A stretch of 64,000 bases of DNA from Malurus cyaneus samueli (lineage: Eukaryota; Chordata; Aves; Passeriformes; Maluridae), in assembly GCA_009741485.1 (NCBI GenBank), contig CM019214.1, positions 51,672,863 to 51,736,862 on the forward strand. Direction: 5' to 3'. This document shows, one piece after another, positions 1-13,930 of this stretch. How positions within the stretch are numbered: the first letter of the stretch is position 1; the number at the start of each line of letters is the position of its first letter. The notes under the pieces were generated by a model. That model was not told where the DNA came from, did no database searches, and worked only from the letters and a program-made list of their open reading frames with translations. A program made the position numbers and the translations under genes.

Positions 1-3000
1 GGACTGCAGTATAGGCAGTCTAGACCTGAACTGCATAATAAATGGATGCTATGATTCCTCTAATGGCAAGGTCCTTTCTCCCACTGCAAATGGAGATGTA
101 ATTCAGATGCACACCATCTCACCCTTTGCATGCTGAGAGACAAAATAAACAGCAGCATTCATTTGTCTGTTTCCATTTCCCTTACCAAAAAGTCAACTTC
201 CAAAGAAAATGTTTACCAAAATATTTCCCTGAACAATCTGAATAATATTTTAATGGACCACTTACTTAGTTAGTATCTAATTAAATTTTGCATCATGAAG
301 AGCATAGTCAAGTCACTGTGGTATTGTGAATAAGGTTTCAATAAAAAATACAGAATAAAAGAAATCTGCAAAATAACCACCATTAAACTAATGAGTAAAA
401 ATTCAGCAGCCATAATAAAATCCACCAGAGAACAAATAAACTGCAAACAACCATATTACCAAACAATATTAGTCAGGTTTCATCTTGTTCCCTCATGCAT
501 CCCAGCACAGAACAGGAAAAAAAGAAATACTCAGAGGAGATTATTCTGATGGAACGGCCAAACACATACACAGGGAGATGCAGTAAACACTAGCAGCTGC
601 ATGGCTCAAGGTACAAAATAGTATAACATCTCTTAATTAAAAAATGAATTAATTGTTGTGAGTGGATTTCTCTTGACAAAGCACATTTTCTCTTCTGCAG
701 AATGCAATTGTTGACACATTTAAAAAATAAACTGGTTTTTTTTTGACAATTATACCTGTAATGCAAGGGCATAATATTAAGAATAAGGAGGCAAGCAATC
801 AGTCTTCCTCATTCACTTGAACTTGGGCTTATCACGCCCCCCCTGGATCCTATAAATATTTTCCTAAAGGTTGCTCAGTTTCTGCACCTCTTCACATCCC
901 AATTCAACAACAGACATCCATAATAGTAAGCTTGAGCTGCTCCACTGAAATCGATCCTCTCGTGCCTAAGTGCTTTTCTGTGAAGGGGACTGCTATAAGA
1001 CCATTGCCCTGTCACTCCATGTAGAGTGATTTCCCTGCTGTGCAGTATAACTCTGTAAATGTAATCTTTTCAGTACTCCAAATAAATACCTCCATTGGAA
1101 CATTCACCTAGGGCTTATTTGTGATGTGCGTGAATGTTATTTATTAGAAAATTTAAACATTATTGCAGCCAATTAGAAAAGCACTTTTTATTACTTGCAG
1201 CCTTTGCTGCTGCCAGTGCCCCATGTCCTCCCCCTTGACACCACCATTATATACTGGCTCACTTAAAAGGCTCAGCCAGCAGGCGTGCCCAGCTCTGCAA
1301 AGAGCTTCTGTAACCTGAGCTCCAGGAGTGCTGGTAGGCTGATTTCAGCTGTGCTGCCAGTGCTTAAAATCGAGCAGGCAAGAGCACAAGTATTTGCCGG
1401 ATCCAAATTTCTACAGGTTCATAAATTAGGAGTTCAACCAGCATCAGAGAGGGTTCCCTCCTCTGAGCTCTAGTTCCAAATAAAGAACATATTTGTGAAA
1501 GAGTAATGTCTTATACTCTATGCTCCCAATTTTTGGGATGCTTTCCAGTCTACTTCCTCTTGGCCCACGTTTGGGAAAAATCCAGACTACATATATTATA
1601 AACCTCTCCACATATATTGGTTTGCTGCACATAAAGCAGTACTTGCAGGTAAAGCAGTACTTTGTGAAGAACTTTTATTGCCATTGGCCTGAGCTTTCTT
1701 TAAATGTCTACTCATTGAAGGCATAGGATTTATAAACGCCTTGTTGCAAAGTTCCGTAAAGAACTGCAGATCAACCCTACAATTTAAATACACAGAATGT
1801 ATATTTTCTTTTCCATAGATGTCCTTCGATGTATAAACAAAAAATGGATTTGCATGGTGGATTCTCACAAAACTTTTCAAAATCAAGTAGTTTGGATGAA
1901 TGTTTGACTTAAAGAGGATTGTTTTCATTCCATCTTCATGCATATTTATAGTCTCCTCTGAAAAGTATTGTAATAGCAAAATATAGATGACTTTTACTCC
2001 AGCTATCTGCCCACAAAATCAAAAGTAATTATGTGGTAAAATTGGGTATATTTGTGTCCCAGACTCTACCTGCTGAAGCTGTAGAAACAAAATATTGAAA
2101 ACGGTCTGCTTAACACAGACACTTAACTTTGCCTGAAACCATGGTATGAGTGGATTAATTTACAGCAATCTTGGCTTCATTTCTCAGTAATATCCATGGG
2201 AGTGTAGAGATGCTTTCAGAGGATCCCAAAGGAAAGAACCTTAAACATATCTAAATTTGGACATAATCTCCTGCTTTTTGAGACCTTGCAATACACCCAC
2301 TGCTTTCCACTGAGGAAACAGTGCATCTAACTGCTCCAGCAGACTGGGAACTGCTACCTAACTTAAGGGGTCTTTCTCTGTACCTTACAGTTAAGTCAAG
2401 GCTAGGTGATTTCTGCCTCAGGTGCTGAAGAGCTTACTCCTGTTTGTTTTCAAAATCCCTTTGCCCAGCACTGATCAAGGAGTCAAATTTAGTTTAGGGA
2501 GTTTAGGGAAAGTTGCAAAAGGATTGCTGTGGATACAAACTCAAACTGATTCATTGCGTTTTTTTGTCTGCATGTCTAAATATGAACATTAATTTGTTGT
2601 TCATTAACGATTTTGCTTGATAATACAGAAAAGGCTGCATATAGGAGAAAGACATTCTAATTAAAAATATTTTCTATTGGTGAAAAACATAACAGAAAGT
2701 GGAAAATAAGCATAGCTGAAAGCATATATATGCCATAAAATATATAGAAATATATACATGTAGGTACACATATTTATACAAGAGAAAAGAATGGATGAAT
2801 GCTTATCATTCTTAAATGCTGAGTTAATACTGCCTTTAGTTATTTTGCATATGTTTTCTTTAGTTGTTTTTTAAAAAGATATTTATTTTAATTTAACTGA
2901 GAGTTTTCCAGATTAATTTCCTGATTTCATTTTCCATGAAATATACAGTACAAATTTGAATTACAGTGGTGTTATTTTTGTTATAATATGTCTGCACACC

Positions 3001-3600
3001 TCTGAAATCACTCCTCAGTAGTGCTGAGCAAGGGCAGAAACAATGTTTTAAACCTTTGTATATTATTTTTCATTAATTATTTGCCAGATGTGTATGTCTC
3101 ATTCTTCAAGCAATCTCCTGACTTGTTACCTTCTGTAAAAAAGAGAGGAGAGCTGGTAAACTTTGGTAGGATATATGAGCAGAAAAGAGGTTCCTCCTTT
3201 ACTTAGAAGCCTGACATTTAGGATCTGCCAGGATATAAGAGCCTTAGGTTCAACTCACTGTTCTGTGTGGCAATATTTGGCTGTCAGTATCCCTTTACCT
3301 CAAGGGCTCTCTTGCCAGTGCAATCGTACCAGGTTCTTAATTTCTCTTTAGCTGCTTTTTCCTTCTGTATAATTATTAAATATTAATGGGAGAAGGAGCT
3401 GGTGTCCAGATCCCTCTCACTCTGGATGCATGCCCTAATCAATAGGTTACCACAAAAAAGGACAAAGACTCTTTCTCTGCAAATGTATCTTTTCACACCC
3501 TTGTTTTTCTCCTAAAATCAAGATGTTTTATTATATTCAGCATAAAATTGAGTTCTTACACTTTTCTTTAATGGAAAACTTAAATTAAACTTAAAACTTA
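1..3600. other. Unique AT-rich intergenic sequence
   Basis: No gene or transposon is recognised. A (C)8 run precedes CCTGGATCCTATAAATA near 840-860. A block at 1110-1260 (GATGTGCGTGAATG, GCAGCCAATTAGAAAAGC) has an enhancer-like look. The short open frames (60-127 codons) are unsupported. Confidence 0.7.
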
Positions 3601-4060
3601 TTTTAATCTAAACTTTCATTCCCGCCACAACAAAGAACCTCACGTTCCCCCATACCTCAAACCAGGGTCAACCCGAGACTGAAGAGTAGACCCAAACAGA
3701 ATGGGAAATGAGGGGCAGCAGAAGCAGAAGCAGTCGTGAGCAGAACTCCTGCCAAGACTTGTGTCTGTATCTATGATATTTCCCAATTAAAAAGTACAGT
3801 TTCTATCATCTCTGCCACTCACAGTAAGGGAAATGTTACACTGCCATTGGATAATGGGAACTGACAGGAGAAGGGTTGTTGTTGCCATCACAAGAGTGAG
3901 GCATCCTTTGAGGAGCTCTGAAAACAGCCTTGGTTGAATACTCTGTTCAGGTAAACTCTGCTCCCAGGTGAAGCAGGCTGGAATATATGCATGGAATATA
4001 TCCCTTTGTCAACGTGGCTGTTGCACTTTAATAAAGAAACATTTACTCCTTAGGCCCAAA
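3601..4060. other. Unclassified GC-richer block, possibly transposon-derived
   Basis: The stretch starting CATTCCCGCCACAACAAAG and continuing CTCACGTTCCCCCATACC and GGGTCAACCCGAGACTG has a composition unlike its neighbours and resembles a degraded LTR or retroviral-type segment in style. I can find no paired ends or target duplication, so no class is assigned. Confidence 0.25.
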
Positions 4061-7000
4061 TCAAGCCCAAATAGTATCTACCACAAATGAAACAGGTGGA
4101 AGGCATCCCCAGCAACAGTAAAAGAGCCAGAAGTGCTGCCAAACTAGCTTTGCCATTTTTGTGTAAGATGCTGTAAATGAANTGGGTTATTTCTTTATTT
4201 GCTGTTCGGTCCCTTTTATGTTTCCACATATTCAGCTGGAGAATTTTTCCACAAGGTATTCCCTTGAGCATATCACCCATCTTTGTTGGGTAGTAATCTC
4301 TGCAAAGACAAAGTGATAATTACAATATGGACTGTAGAATCCCAGTCTTACAGAAAGTCTGATTTTTTTTAAATGCCAAAGCAGATGAAAGGCAAGAAGA
4401 TGTCTTTATTAGAAATCACTCTCACTGTATAACCACCATTAGAGAATCATCTCTAATTAGCAGTTTGAGATATACACTGTTGAGAGGAAGATGTCAGATA
4501 GTCCAACACAGTTTCAAAGATTATTAGGCTGTTTATTGTCTTTGTGAGGAAGAGGATACAGAGGTTTCAGACTCTCTCAGATTTGACTACACCAGCTCTA
4601 GCTGAATTCTTTTCCCCATTACGGATAAAATTCTGGCCAATGTCTTTAATGACTGAGTGGCTTCTTCCTCACCCACTCTTCCCCAGTAGCCACACAGTCC
4701 AATGCGGTAGCAGAAATCCTGTTTCTCTACAATACAGAAATTGGTAAGAAAGATATTTGGGGCTTTTTTTTGTGCCCTAGGCCAAGTTTTGAAAGTTTAA
4801 AATATGTTCACCCTTGGCTGAAGATATTTTGGCAATTGAAGTGAAGTCTTCCAAATGATAAATGATCTAATTTGAAATGTAAGTGGATATAATATGTGAA
4901 CAACAGACAAACTGAAGAGTTAACATAATTTTAGCTCAATAAAATTTTTTTTCAGGGGTACATATATCAACTGTTTGCTCAGAAGGATGTTTCAGTGGGA
5001 AGACAGAATATGTAGTGGATATTTATGTGCCCTTACATTTTATGTCATGGAAGGAAGGAGGAAGAATCTGAGTTTTCATGTGCATCAACACAAAAACCTG
5101 CTTTTTACTTCCACTTAGCAACCATGTTGTAATTAGAATGATGTAAAATCCTAATAAAGACAAAAAAAGAGAGCTTGCCATTTTTGCAGACTAGCAGATA
5201 AAATCTTTCTGGAATTTGGCTGAGTTATCTCAATGTACTCAAAGATCAGGGAAGCTAAAGTCTTATCCCAAACAAATCATATTTTTTCTAAGTTCCTAGA
5301 GCTGTGTTGAGCCATCATGGCTTTGCTCAGAAGAAAAGAGCACTAAGAATTTGTTTCCTTACTTGGAACTGTTCCTGTCCTAGTCACAGAAGAGAGCTAG
5401 TACCACTCAGTAAGAAAAATTGTATTAAGAACAATTGATGGGCATGCTTATTCTCTGTTTTTGAAAATGTCTTAATATCCATCCACAATAAACCCTGTTT
5501 TATGCTATACATGCTCACCTGATATATTATTGTAGCCCAGATGATATGTACATGCTTTGCAGCATTTAATTTAAAATGCCCTCCCTGATAGTGGGAAGAA
5601 AACCTTAATTTATACAAGGAGCTCCAGGGACTTCTTCATAGTTCAGCTAAAGAAGGATTCAACTTCTGAATGCTATAGAAGGAACCTCAAAATATTGAAT
5701 TGATTCGAGAAAAACTGAACCACCTATAAAATGGGATCTACCTATGTGAAAAAAAATCTGCAGTTACAGAGGTATATTGAAATACTCATGAGCCAGAAGA
5801 TTTTGTTTTAAAATGGTTCTCTAGAAGATTTGATACTGCACCAGCATATTTTTACTGTACAATTATTTTAACATGAAATCTCTCTCTGTCTCATATACAC
5901 ACACACACACAAATCAGCCATCACACTAAACCACTGAATTATTGCCTGCTTGGTAAGACCTAAGACTTCTCCTTTCCTAGCCACCCCAGGGGATAAATAT
6001 AACTTTTTCTCTGTTTTTTTTTATGGGCATTGGAAATATTGAAAAGTTATTTTCAAATGGAGCATTTTCAAGAACAACCTATCATAACCACCTGGCTTTG
6101 AAGATGGTCTCCCCATTTTACATCATTTATAAGAAGACAACCTGCACAGAGCTTTGCTTCCTTCTTTTAATATGTCCACAATGAAAAGCAAACTTTGATG
6201 GTTTGGAAAGTCCAAGTTATCACTGTTTTAATTAGAATTTACAGGCTCTTGTAAGGTTCTAACGCTGCCTTTAAGAGCAATAATAACATGGGCATAGCAG
6301 AGACCCTAGTGTGGAAGGAGAGATTCAGAGTCTTGAATGTTCTTTCATTGGCCATGCTGAGTGGGGTCAGCCATAGCTTCTCTGCTCCTGCACTCCTGCT
6401 GGCCAGAAAAAAAGCTGACAGAAACAGTGGCTGCTCATTCATGCTGCCATCACACCTTTGCTTAGGAGACACTTAAGGAATCTAGCTTAAAAAATTGCTT
6501 CTGCAGTTCATGGTAACCAAAGTGATCAGCTCAAGTGTCAAGGTGAATTATTTACAAAGCAAAAACCCCACAAAACAAACAAAAAAAATCCTCCCCCAAT
6601 GTTATTTAGTTAGTAATAAAAGTATGAATTTAGGAAATGATAATGTGTAGGACATTTAAAATAAGGCTACAACAGGCAGTAAAGCTTGCTTCAACAAACT
6701 ACCACCATCTGGTCTATGTCATGGATTCACTAGGTTGGGATCCACTTTGAAAGGAATTCAAAGCTATTGAGACACAAATAGCTCAGAAGCTGAGAATATG
6801 TTTGATTTTCTACAGAAATGAGTCCCTTTTGGAACGGGTAAAAAACTTACAAGATTGACTTTACAACACTTAACAGTGTGCATACACCAAGAAAATAAAG
6901 ATTTTTAAATAATTTTTATGATTTATTAGTTACTTTATGAACAGTATAATGAAAATGCATCCAGTGAGATCTTTTGAGTCTTATCAATCTTTGTTACAAA

Positions 7001-8779
7001 TTATTAGATTTTTTTAGAATAACGTATATGCCTCACGTAATCTATAATTAAATGAATTCCATTAGTTAAATGAAATTTCATACATAAATTGAATTTGAAA
7101 AATTATGAGTCAATTGTAATGAAACAGTTATTAATACTGACTGTATCAAATGGTTACAATCACCAGATTCAGGTAACTCAAAAGGGAATCTTTTGAGACA
7201 TGAGCAATAACATAATAAAATATTGTCTTCTCTTGTAATTTACATAGAAATATTTTACTAGGCTCAGTCAGTACAGACTCAACTTGTTTGCCCAGAGATT
7301 TCATTTGCTGTCTTCTTTCTGCTCTTTAAATTATCTGCTTACAGGGCTACTGGCACATTAAACTCATTTAGGACACCTGTGGGCTCTCAGGTTGTTTTAC
7401 CCCAGGAAACAGCACAGGTGTGGGAAAGGCAAAAGAGCCAAAAGGGGTCAATGTGAAAAAATTAGAGTCTTTTCAGCCTCCCATTTCTAAGAGTACAAGT
7501 TTTGAAACATTTTCTCGCAGGAAAAAAATAAAAGAAAAATAGTGTAGTGAAAAATGAAGCCTAGAGATAGTCTTACTTCTTGGCAGACTTCCACCAATGC
7601 AGGGTCACAGATGCTTTGTAACTGGCCAATATATTCCGGATGCCCACTGATGATATTTTCAGACCCAAAAGAATCCTTTAAGGCACTGCTTATTTCCAAG
7701 ACCACTGTATCTCAAGCTTAAGTGTGAGGTGTAATTTTTGTTATGATCAATCAGAAAAATTCAATTGCAAAAGAAGGTCTTGCAACCAGAAATAAAAAGA
7801 TAATGCTGGACATTCAAAAATAATTGAATCACGAGGCAATGATTTCAGAAATTGCTTCTTTACACTGTATGGTGTGTCTCACTCACACTGTCACTATCTT
7901 GCTGTGCTCCTTTGTATTAACTGTATACTCATCCTCTATAATCAGGAAAAGTTCTCTAGAGGTTTTCCTCACATATATTTTTGGCTGCTTTTCCCACAGT
8001 TCTGTGATTCACCTCTATAACCACAGCACACTTTAGAGTCAAAATTAAAAGTTATGTGCAGGGTTTCCCTTGTGACATGTTATCATTTCCGCCACTTCTT
8101 CTCCCCAAAGTGGTGAGAGAAAGATCCTTCCTTTGTTCAGAGGCCCATACAGATCCTCAGCAGATACCCTGGCTCAAAAGCTTCAGTAGTACATTCAGAT
8201 AGGAAAGGGGCAACTTGGTTCACTAATTTTGATCAAGCCAGTAATAATCTTTCCTTCCCTCAGAAACAGAGAGACTTTGGGACTGCCATGAAGAGCTTTG
8301 ACTGCTGTGAAAACCCCCACCGCAGCTTTCAACACTTGGTTGTGATCCACAGATTGCAGTGGACAGGTTTGCAAGGAAAAGAAAATTCTCTAGTTATTCA
8401 TTTCCAAACATAAAGGGAAGCTTTTCTTGTACATTTTACTTTCTGCAAGTGAGAGGTCTTATTGTAGTAGTGAGATGTGCAGGCTTGTGTTTGAGTTGAA
8501 AACAAGGATGGAGTGGAACCAGAGCAGGGGGAACCTGCACGTCTGTCTCTTCCTCCTGTTGCTGCTGCAGCCAGGCATACACTGATTTATTCAAATTATA
8601 GCAGACGATCAGCAGCGAACCACTAATGGGTAATTTACGTCTCCCTTCATTCCCCTGATGTTTGTAGCAGGAAAAAGCATTGAGACAATGCAATGAAAAG
8701 AAAAGAAGAAAAGAAGAGCAGAGGAGAAGCTGAAAAGCAAATGAAAAATGAAATCCTGACTGAGGAACAGACTGACTCC
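4061..8779. other. Unique AT-rich intergenic sequence
   Basis: One undetermined base at 4182. A (CA)n microsatellite at about 5.9 kb. A GC-richer unique block at 6250-6480 is open on both strands for 60-77 codons without recognisable products. Nothing else is seen. Confidence 0.7.
5897..5911. repeat. (CA)n microsatellite
   Basis: Short dinucleotide array of about 7.5 units. Confidence 0.9.
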
Positions 8780-9000
8780 TCTAGTATATGTACCAAAACT
8801 TCTGATATATTTGCTGGGCTTCTGAGAGGAACAGAATGGTATGTTGTTCCTAATGCAAACATCATTCCGGGGCTGTTCGTTTTCATATTTAGTCATATCA
8901 CAGCAAAGCTAAGGGGGTGTCAATCAGACTCGGTACATCTGACTGGGAGAGCGCTCCCTTCACAGCTGCATCTGGCAGAATACACTCTGTATTTATTATA
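8780..9000. promoter_or_regulatory. Candidate conserved non-coding element
   Basis: This block is higher in complexity and has more CpG than its AT-rich surroundings. It contains ATGCAAAC (8853-8860, octamer/POU-like), TGTCAATCA (8918-8926, complement TGATTGACA, a PBX-MEIS composite site) and the palindrome GAGCGCTC (8949-8956). Overlapping open frames on both strands have no recognisable domains. Enhancer function is an inference from site content only. Confidence 0.3.
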
Positions 9001-9179
9001 TTTTTAGTAAGGCATGCTATCTTGTTCATGTGTGAGAAACTGTAATGCATCTTTCACATTTAAAGTGCCCTCTGAAGCTTTCTGCCTCACAACCTCCTGC
9101 CTACTTTCACTGTTACCACTAAATTTTTTATATTGTCTTGAGCATCTCTGAAAGAATTGCAAATTCCAGATAGAACATG

Positions 9180-9330
9180 ATTAATTTAGCACTATCGTCT
9201 CCTACAATATAGTGTACAGCCGTCCATCCTGCTTCTGTGCGGCGGTGTCTTATCTCGGCTCTTAGCGAAAAACTAAATTAAGGCAAAGGCTGAAGTCACT
9301 CATGTGTACTACTTTTAAAATTAATTTTTG
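9180..9330. promoter_or_regulatory. Candidate conserved non-coding element
   Basis: A short unique block around 9215-9300 holds several CpGs (GTGCGGCGGTG, TCTCGGCTCTTAGCG) in an otherwise CpG-poor region. CpG retention without a CpG island is often seen in constrained enhancers. No transposon similarity is seen. Confidence 0.27.
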
Positions 9331-9929
9331 CTGACAGCACCACAGAGTCAAAAGCATGTAGTTGCATTATGAAAGCCAGAAGAGAGATTAAAATATATGT
9401 GTATTTTTGTTATTCCAGGAAAGAGGGTCTTTTGCTCCTTCTACATTAGTCATTTTCCCAAAGGACTTTACAGCCTTCCTTATTTGGGGAGTAAAAGTTG
9501 AAACATCACTCTCCTTTCCATTTGCTAAAGATTTTTGCTTTTTATTGTGTTTAACTTCTTATACTTGCTATCTTCCTTGTAAGATGAGAGTGAAGTTTTA
9601 TGATGGGCAATTTGGGTGAGGGAGATGAAGGAAAATTTGAAGACACTAACATTGTTTGCAGTGTGTCTCATTTTCAACAAATGATTTAATTTGAGAGGAA
9701 TCCTCCTTGGTCTCTAAAAGCTCAAAATGGTTTGGTTCTGTGCACTTGAAACAATCTTTTATTTTAACTTTAAAAGTTGTAAAATGTTCAGAAATGAAAC
9801 ATTGGTTTTATAACTGAACTTTACATTTTTCTCAACTTTTTGACTATCTGGGAATACTTCTCTCTTATATTGTCCTAAAGCAAGTCCTGCATTGTAGTTT
9901 TTAAAACCATGTCAAACCCCAAATCTGTG

Positions 9930-10360
9930 TTTATCTGGATTTATTTCCTTTTTCTCCCTCTGGTATTACCAGAAGCCACGTTTCACTTCTGTGATGCAGA
10001 GATGAAACTGAAAGGAAAGCCATGGGGAAACTCCTATGTTTTCTATGCTGCAGCTGCCTCCCCGAGCCTACATTATCACTGTTCCAGCTGGTATGAAGCG
10101 CAGCACAGGCAGGCTCTGCCAGTCCTTGTTTGCTGCTCTCTGAAGCAGGGTGAACGGTATGCTCACTATTTTCCAAATTACCAGTGAGGTTTACTTGATG
10201 CTCCTTAATCAGATCAAAGCCAGAGAGAGCGGGGACAAGCTCAGCAGCAGCCTTGCTCATCCAGCATTCCCTTTCAACGTGACTAACGTCAAGCAGCAGT
10301 CTGGCTTTTCTCACAGTGACCACGCTTACAAGGAGCCTTTGCAACATCTCTGAAAAGTGT
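9930..10360. promoter_or_regulatory. Candidate conserved non-coding element
   Basis: A unique block of about 430 bp, near 45-50% GC, contains AGATCAAAG (10211-10219, exact TCF/LEF-type site), AACGTGACTAACGTCA near 10280 and a CACGCTTACAAGG segment. It is open on the minus strand for 174 codons and on the plus strand for 92 and 67 codons, but none of the peptides has a recognisable domain or a biased codon pattern. Open frames on both strands suit a GC-richer non-coding block with few stops. Confidence 0.3.
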
Positions 10361-13300
10361 CTGTTCCTGGACGGTACAGCAGAAAACAGGCACTTTGAAA
10401 ACAAGTCTGAAAGCAGGGAGTGATGTGCCATCAGGCTGAGCTCCTCATGATGCACACATCAAAGGGAGCAGTTAGAGCAGCAAGAACACAACGTTGTGAA
10501 GGCTTAACATGACTGCATGGACTCCCCATGCTGCAATTGCACTTGTCAAGGGACATTAAAAATTGTATCTTGCTATATGAGACCCTATGTGTGACTCCAT
10601 TGCAGAAAAAAACTTTCAGGAATGAGTAAGGAGTCAGAATTATTTTGATGGGTAAGGGCAAAACACTCTACATAAGATCTAGAGAACCACTTATAAACTA
10701 GGATTTCTAATGGATCACAAATTAACATGATGGGAAATATTGCTCTTCCAGAGACACAAATTTCACAATGTGATACATCAACAGGAGCACAGCTTTCAAG
10801 ACACAGTACATCAGTGTTAGTACATCCTCCTGGTTTTGGCAGCCTTGATAAAGCCTCTGCTGAAAATTTTGTCTGCTTCGAAGTATTGTATTTCAAGGCA
10901 AATGAAATACACATGCAGTGAAATTCAAGGCTAAATCAACAAGTGCAGTGAGTTGCAAGAATTACGAGAGATTTGGGAAGCTTTTTGACTTTTATAATGG
11001 GGATTGTTTACTCTAAAGAACAGCAGTTCAAGCGGAAACAGGGTAGGAATTTCCAAGAACATGGATTCTATTCTCATATCCATATTTTCAAAGAAAAAAA
11101 ATACACTCATGTGGCCAGGAAAAGAAGGAATGTGCTGCATTCATAACAGAAGTCTGAAGTACTGGGATGGTCTGTGTGCATCCATTGTGGGTTATTTCCC
11201 ATTGCAGAGCATATTAAAGAAAAAGTGACCAGGAGTGTTGTGAACAGAGCTGATCCTGTACTTCAACAATGCAATGGACAACATAAAGTCTCCAGGACCT
11301 TCCCTATCTAATTTTTATTACACCACTCCCTGAGACAGACTGTAAAAATTAGGTGTTAGGGTTTGATATTACATTATTCCACTTCCAGGGGGTGCATGAA
11401 CGGGTCAAAAGTAACTGGGAAAGGTCAACTGACAGAAAGCTTATAGTGGTATTTTGGATGAGATTCTTTTGTACTTTGCTCTAAAATGCACATCAGATTG
11501 TGTCCTGGCCTCTAATGGATGGAACCATTATCTGTGGATAATGGATGGATAAAAATCTTCCCCAAGAAAGGAAATTTTTGCATGTATTAGAACAGTAAGA
11601 CATTAGGTAACATATGGAGAGAAGCACAGATCACTAACAAAGGCCTCAATTTTTTTTTATACAGAAAGCCTCGAAAAAAACACGCAGGTAGCTTGAAGCA
11701 ACCAAAAGACTATCAGCCCTGTCTGGCAGTGCTCTTCTGGCAGATGCCTATCCCTGCACAGCCACTTGGCTTCTCCTGAAATCCATGCATAGATGCCTTC
11801 CAGACCTAGACATAAAGAAACAACTCAATCCCAAATTACCAGGGCTAAAACCTCGCATTGAGTGAGAATGGGCAAGAGGTGCACAGCTCATGTTGAGCTC
11901 TGTGGCAACTGGAATATCTTGGGAATGCACAGCAATCAAAACAAGACAGAAGAATATTTTGAAAGAAGCCTACAAGTTTTACTAATTAACCTTTGGGAAC
12001 TCCTTAAAAGACAGTTCTTTTCTGACAGATAATATCTCAGTGGAAGACTGAAAACACTGAAATAAAAAGAACACCAGAGCTTCCATTAAAAGTATGATTC
12101 AGAACTGTAGCTTTTTTTCTTGTGGACCTTTTTCTTCTAAAAATTATTCAAAAAACATGTTGGATTTTTGGCAATAATTGGATCTTTTTGCCAGGATACC
12201 TACATGATTTAGAGTCTAGCTCTCATCTTCAAATGCAGTGAAGCAATAATTTAAAAAATAGTCTCAGGTTCTTACTAGCTCATCAGGTCATATTTTATAT
12301 CTACTTGATTAAGACTCAGAGGGGTGATCAAGTGTTTTGCTTATGGAAAGAAATTTGGTATTGTAGTTAGATTTAGGATATCTGTTTCAGTTCTTAATTT
12401 TACCTCCAAATTGACAGTAAGACAAGAAGTACATAATGAAACTTAAGGGCCCACAGTTAACTTTTACATGCCTGAGGGGTCATTTTTCATGAGGAAACGG
12501 ACATGCATAATTACCTGGAATAACTGTGTTGCTTCACTGATTATAGTTTCAGCATTGGCTGTGCAACTATTGGGAAAAAGAGAAGGGATTTAAAAAATCA
12601 AATTGTAGCAAAATTAATGGAATAAATGGGAATGGCAGATTTTTAGTATGCCAAATAAGTTGGGAGGAGTGAAAAAAGAGTGATTCAATGATATAGCAAA
12701 CCTTTCATTTTTCTTCAGGCTAAAAAATAAAACCAAGACATTTCCTTTCAGGTAGACTTGAGAAGATTTTTCACTGAAAAGATTCAAATTAAGAAACCAA
12801 AATATTTCATCCTAAAATCACTGAACCGAAAACTTCTCACTTGATAATTTATTTATTAACTGCCTCATTTTTCTGTTTATTTGCATCACAGTTTTTTGTC
12901 AAATTCACAAGGAGCTATGCTGTCTATTGAAAGACATCTTTTGTTCTGTGTTTTGCAAAGCCACAAATTAAGGTAACTTATTCCTAAATTTCTGGCCGTG
13001 TATTTGTTAAGCTTAATGTGCACAGCTTTCATTACTTCCCCCCCAAAAAAACTTTATCCATCAATTTCTTAGGGAAAAATAGCTTAAAATATAGCTCCTC
13101 TGAAAGTCAATAAGACTTAAAAAGTCCATGTCACTTCATCATTTTAGTAAATTGCCCTCTAAGCTCCTACTCCTACACATATATTTGTGTACAGATTTCT
13201 CTATACTGAATTTATTATAAATGAATTAATATTAAAAGACCATTATGAAAATGAGAAATTAGAAGGAAATTGTGAGATTCATCTACCATATATATCAGTT

Positions 13301-13559
13301 TTAAAAGGAATTAAATACACAAATGGCAGGAAACTGCTACCACAAGCACCTCAATATTAACTTTTGGGGTTCCAGATGATTTTTAAATAGCTCCTACAAT
13401 CCCCTGCCCATGTTCCCATTCTCCTCCTCAGGCAAACAACTAAACAAGAGAAATTGCAGCAGTTTACCTACTGAGTTTGTGATTTCATAGACTCTAAAGA
13501 AAATATTATAAACGACAAATTGTCTAGAGTGAATTAAGAGTAGTATTTGCACATTTTTC
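10361..13559. other. Unique AT-rich intergenic sequence
   Basis: No transposon, RNA gene or coding frame is recognised. Overlapping short frames on both strands at 10585-11230 have no family resemblance. Confidence 0.7.
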
Positions 13560-13930
13560 TGCTTGGCTGAGCTGATACTGTTTCTTTGGGAATAAGCTAT
13601 CAGTTTTTAACATTTCCTTTGCCTTATTCCCCTAGCACAGCATCACTTGCCTTTTACATTTTTCTGCTGTTTTATCTCAGTGAGAAAGAGGTGTAAGTTA
13701 ATTTTGCTCTTGGGATAGAGATGTGTAAGAAGCAAAATTTCCAAACTTCCGATTAATGGCTGGAGGCAACCAAAGGATCGTTTTTGTCCCGAGATTAAAG
13801 GACTGTTTCATGCTGAGTGAGGCTTTCAGGCACTTGGAGTTTGCACCCAAAGCCTATCATTTAAATTAATGGCACGAATAGGTTGCTTGAAAGAGAAAGG
13901 CCTGCACCACTTCCTCACCCTTGACTTAAA
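13560..13930. promoter_or_regulatory. Candidate conserved non-coding element
   Basis: Unique sequence with scattered CpG (GGATCGTTTTTGTCCCGAG near 13780) and motif-like words such as CTGATACTGTTTC, TTCCGATTAATGG and AATTAATGGCACG. No repeat and no long open frame. Suggested by texture only. Confidence 0.25.

Noticed and set aside
9931..10455. 174-codon minus-strand open frame
   Set aside because: Overlaps other open frames on the plus strand in a GC-richer block; the peptide matches nothing I recognise. Kept only as a candidate non-coding element.
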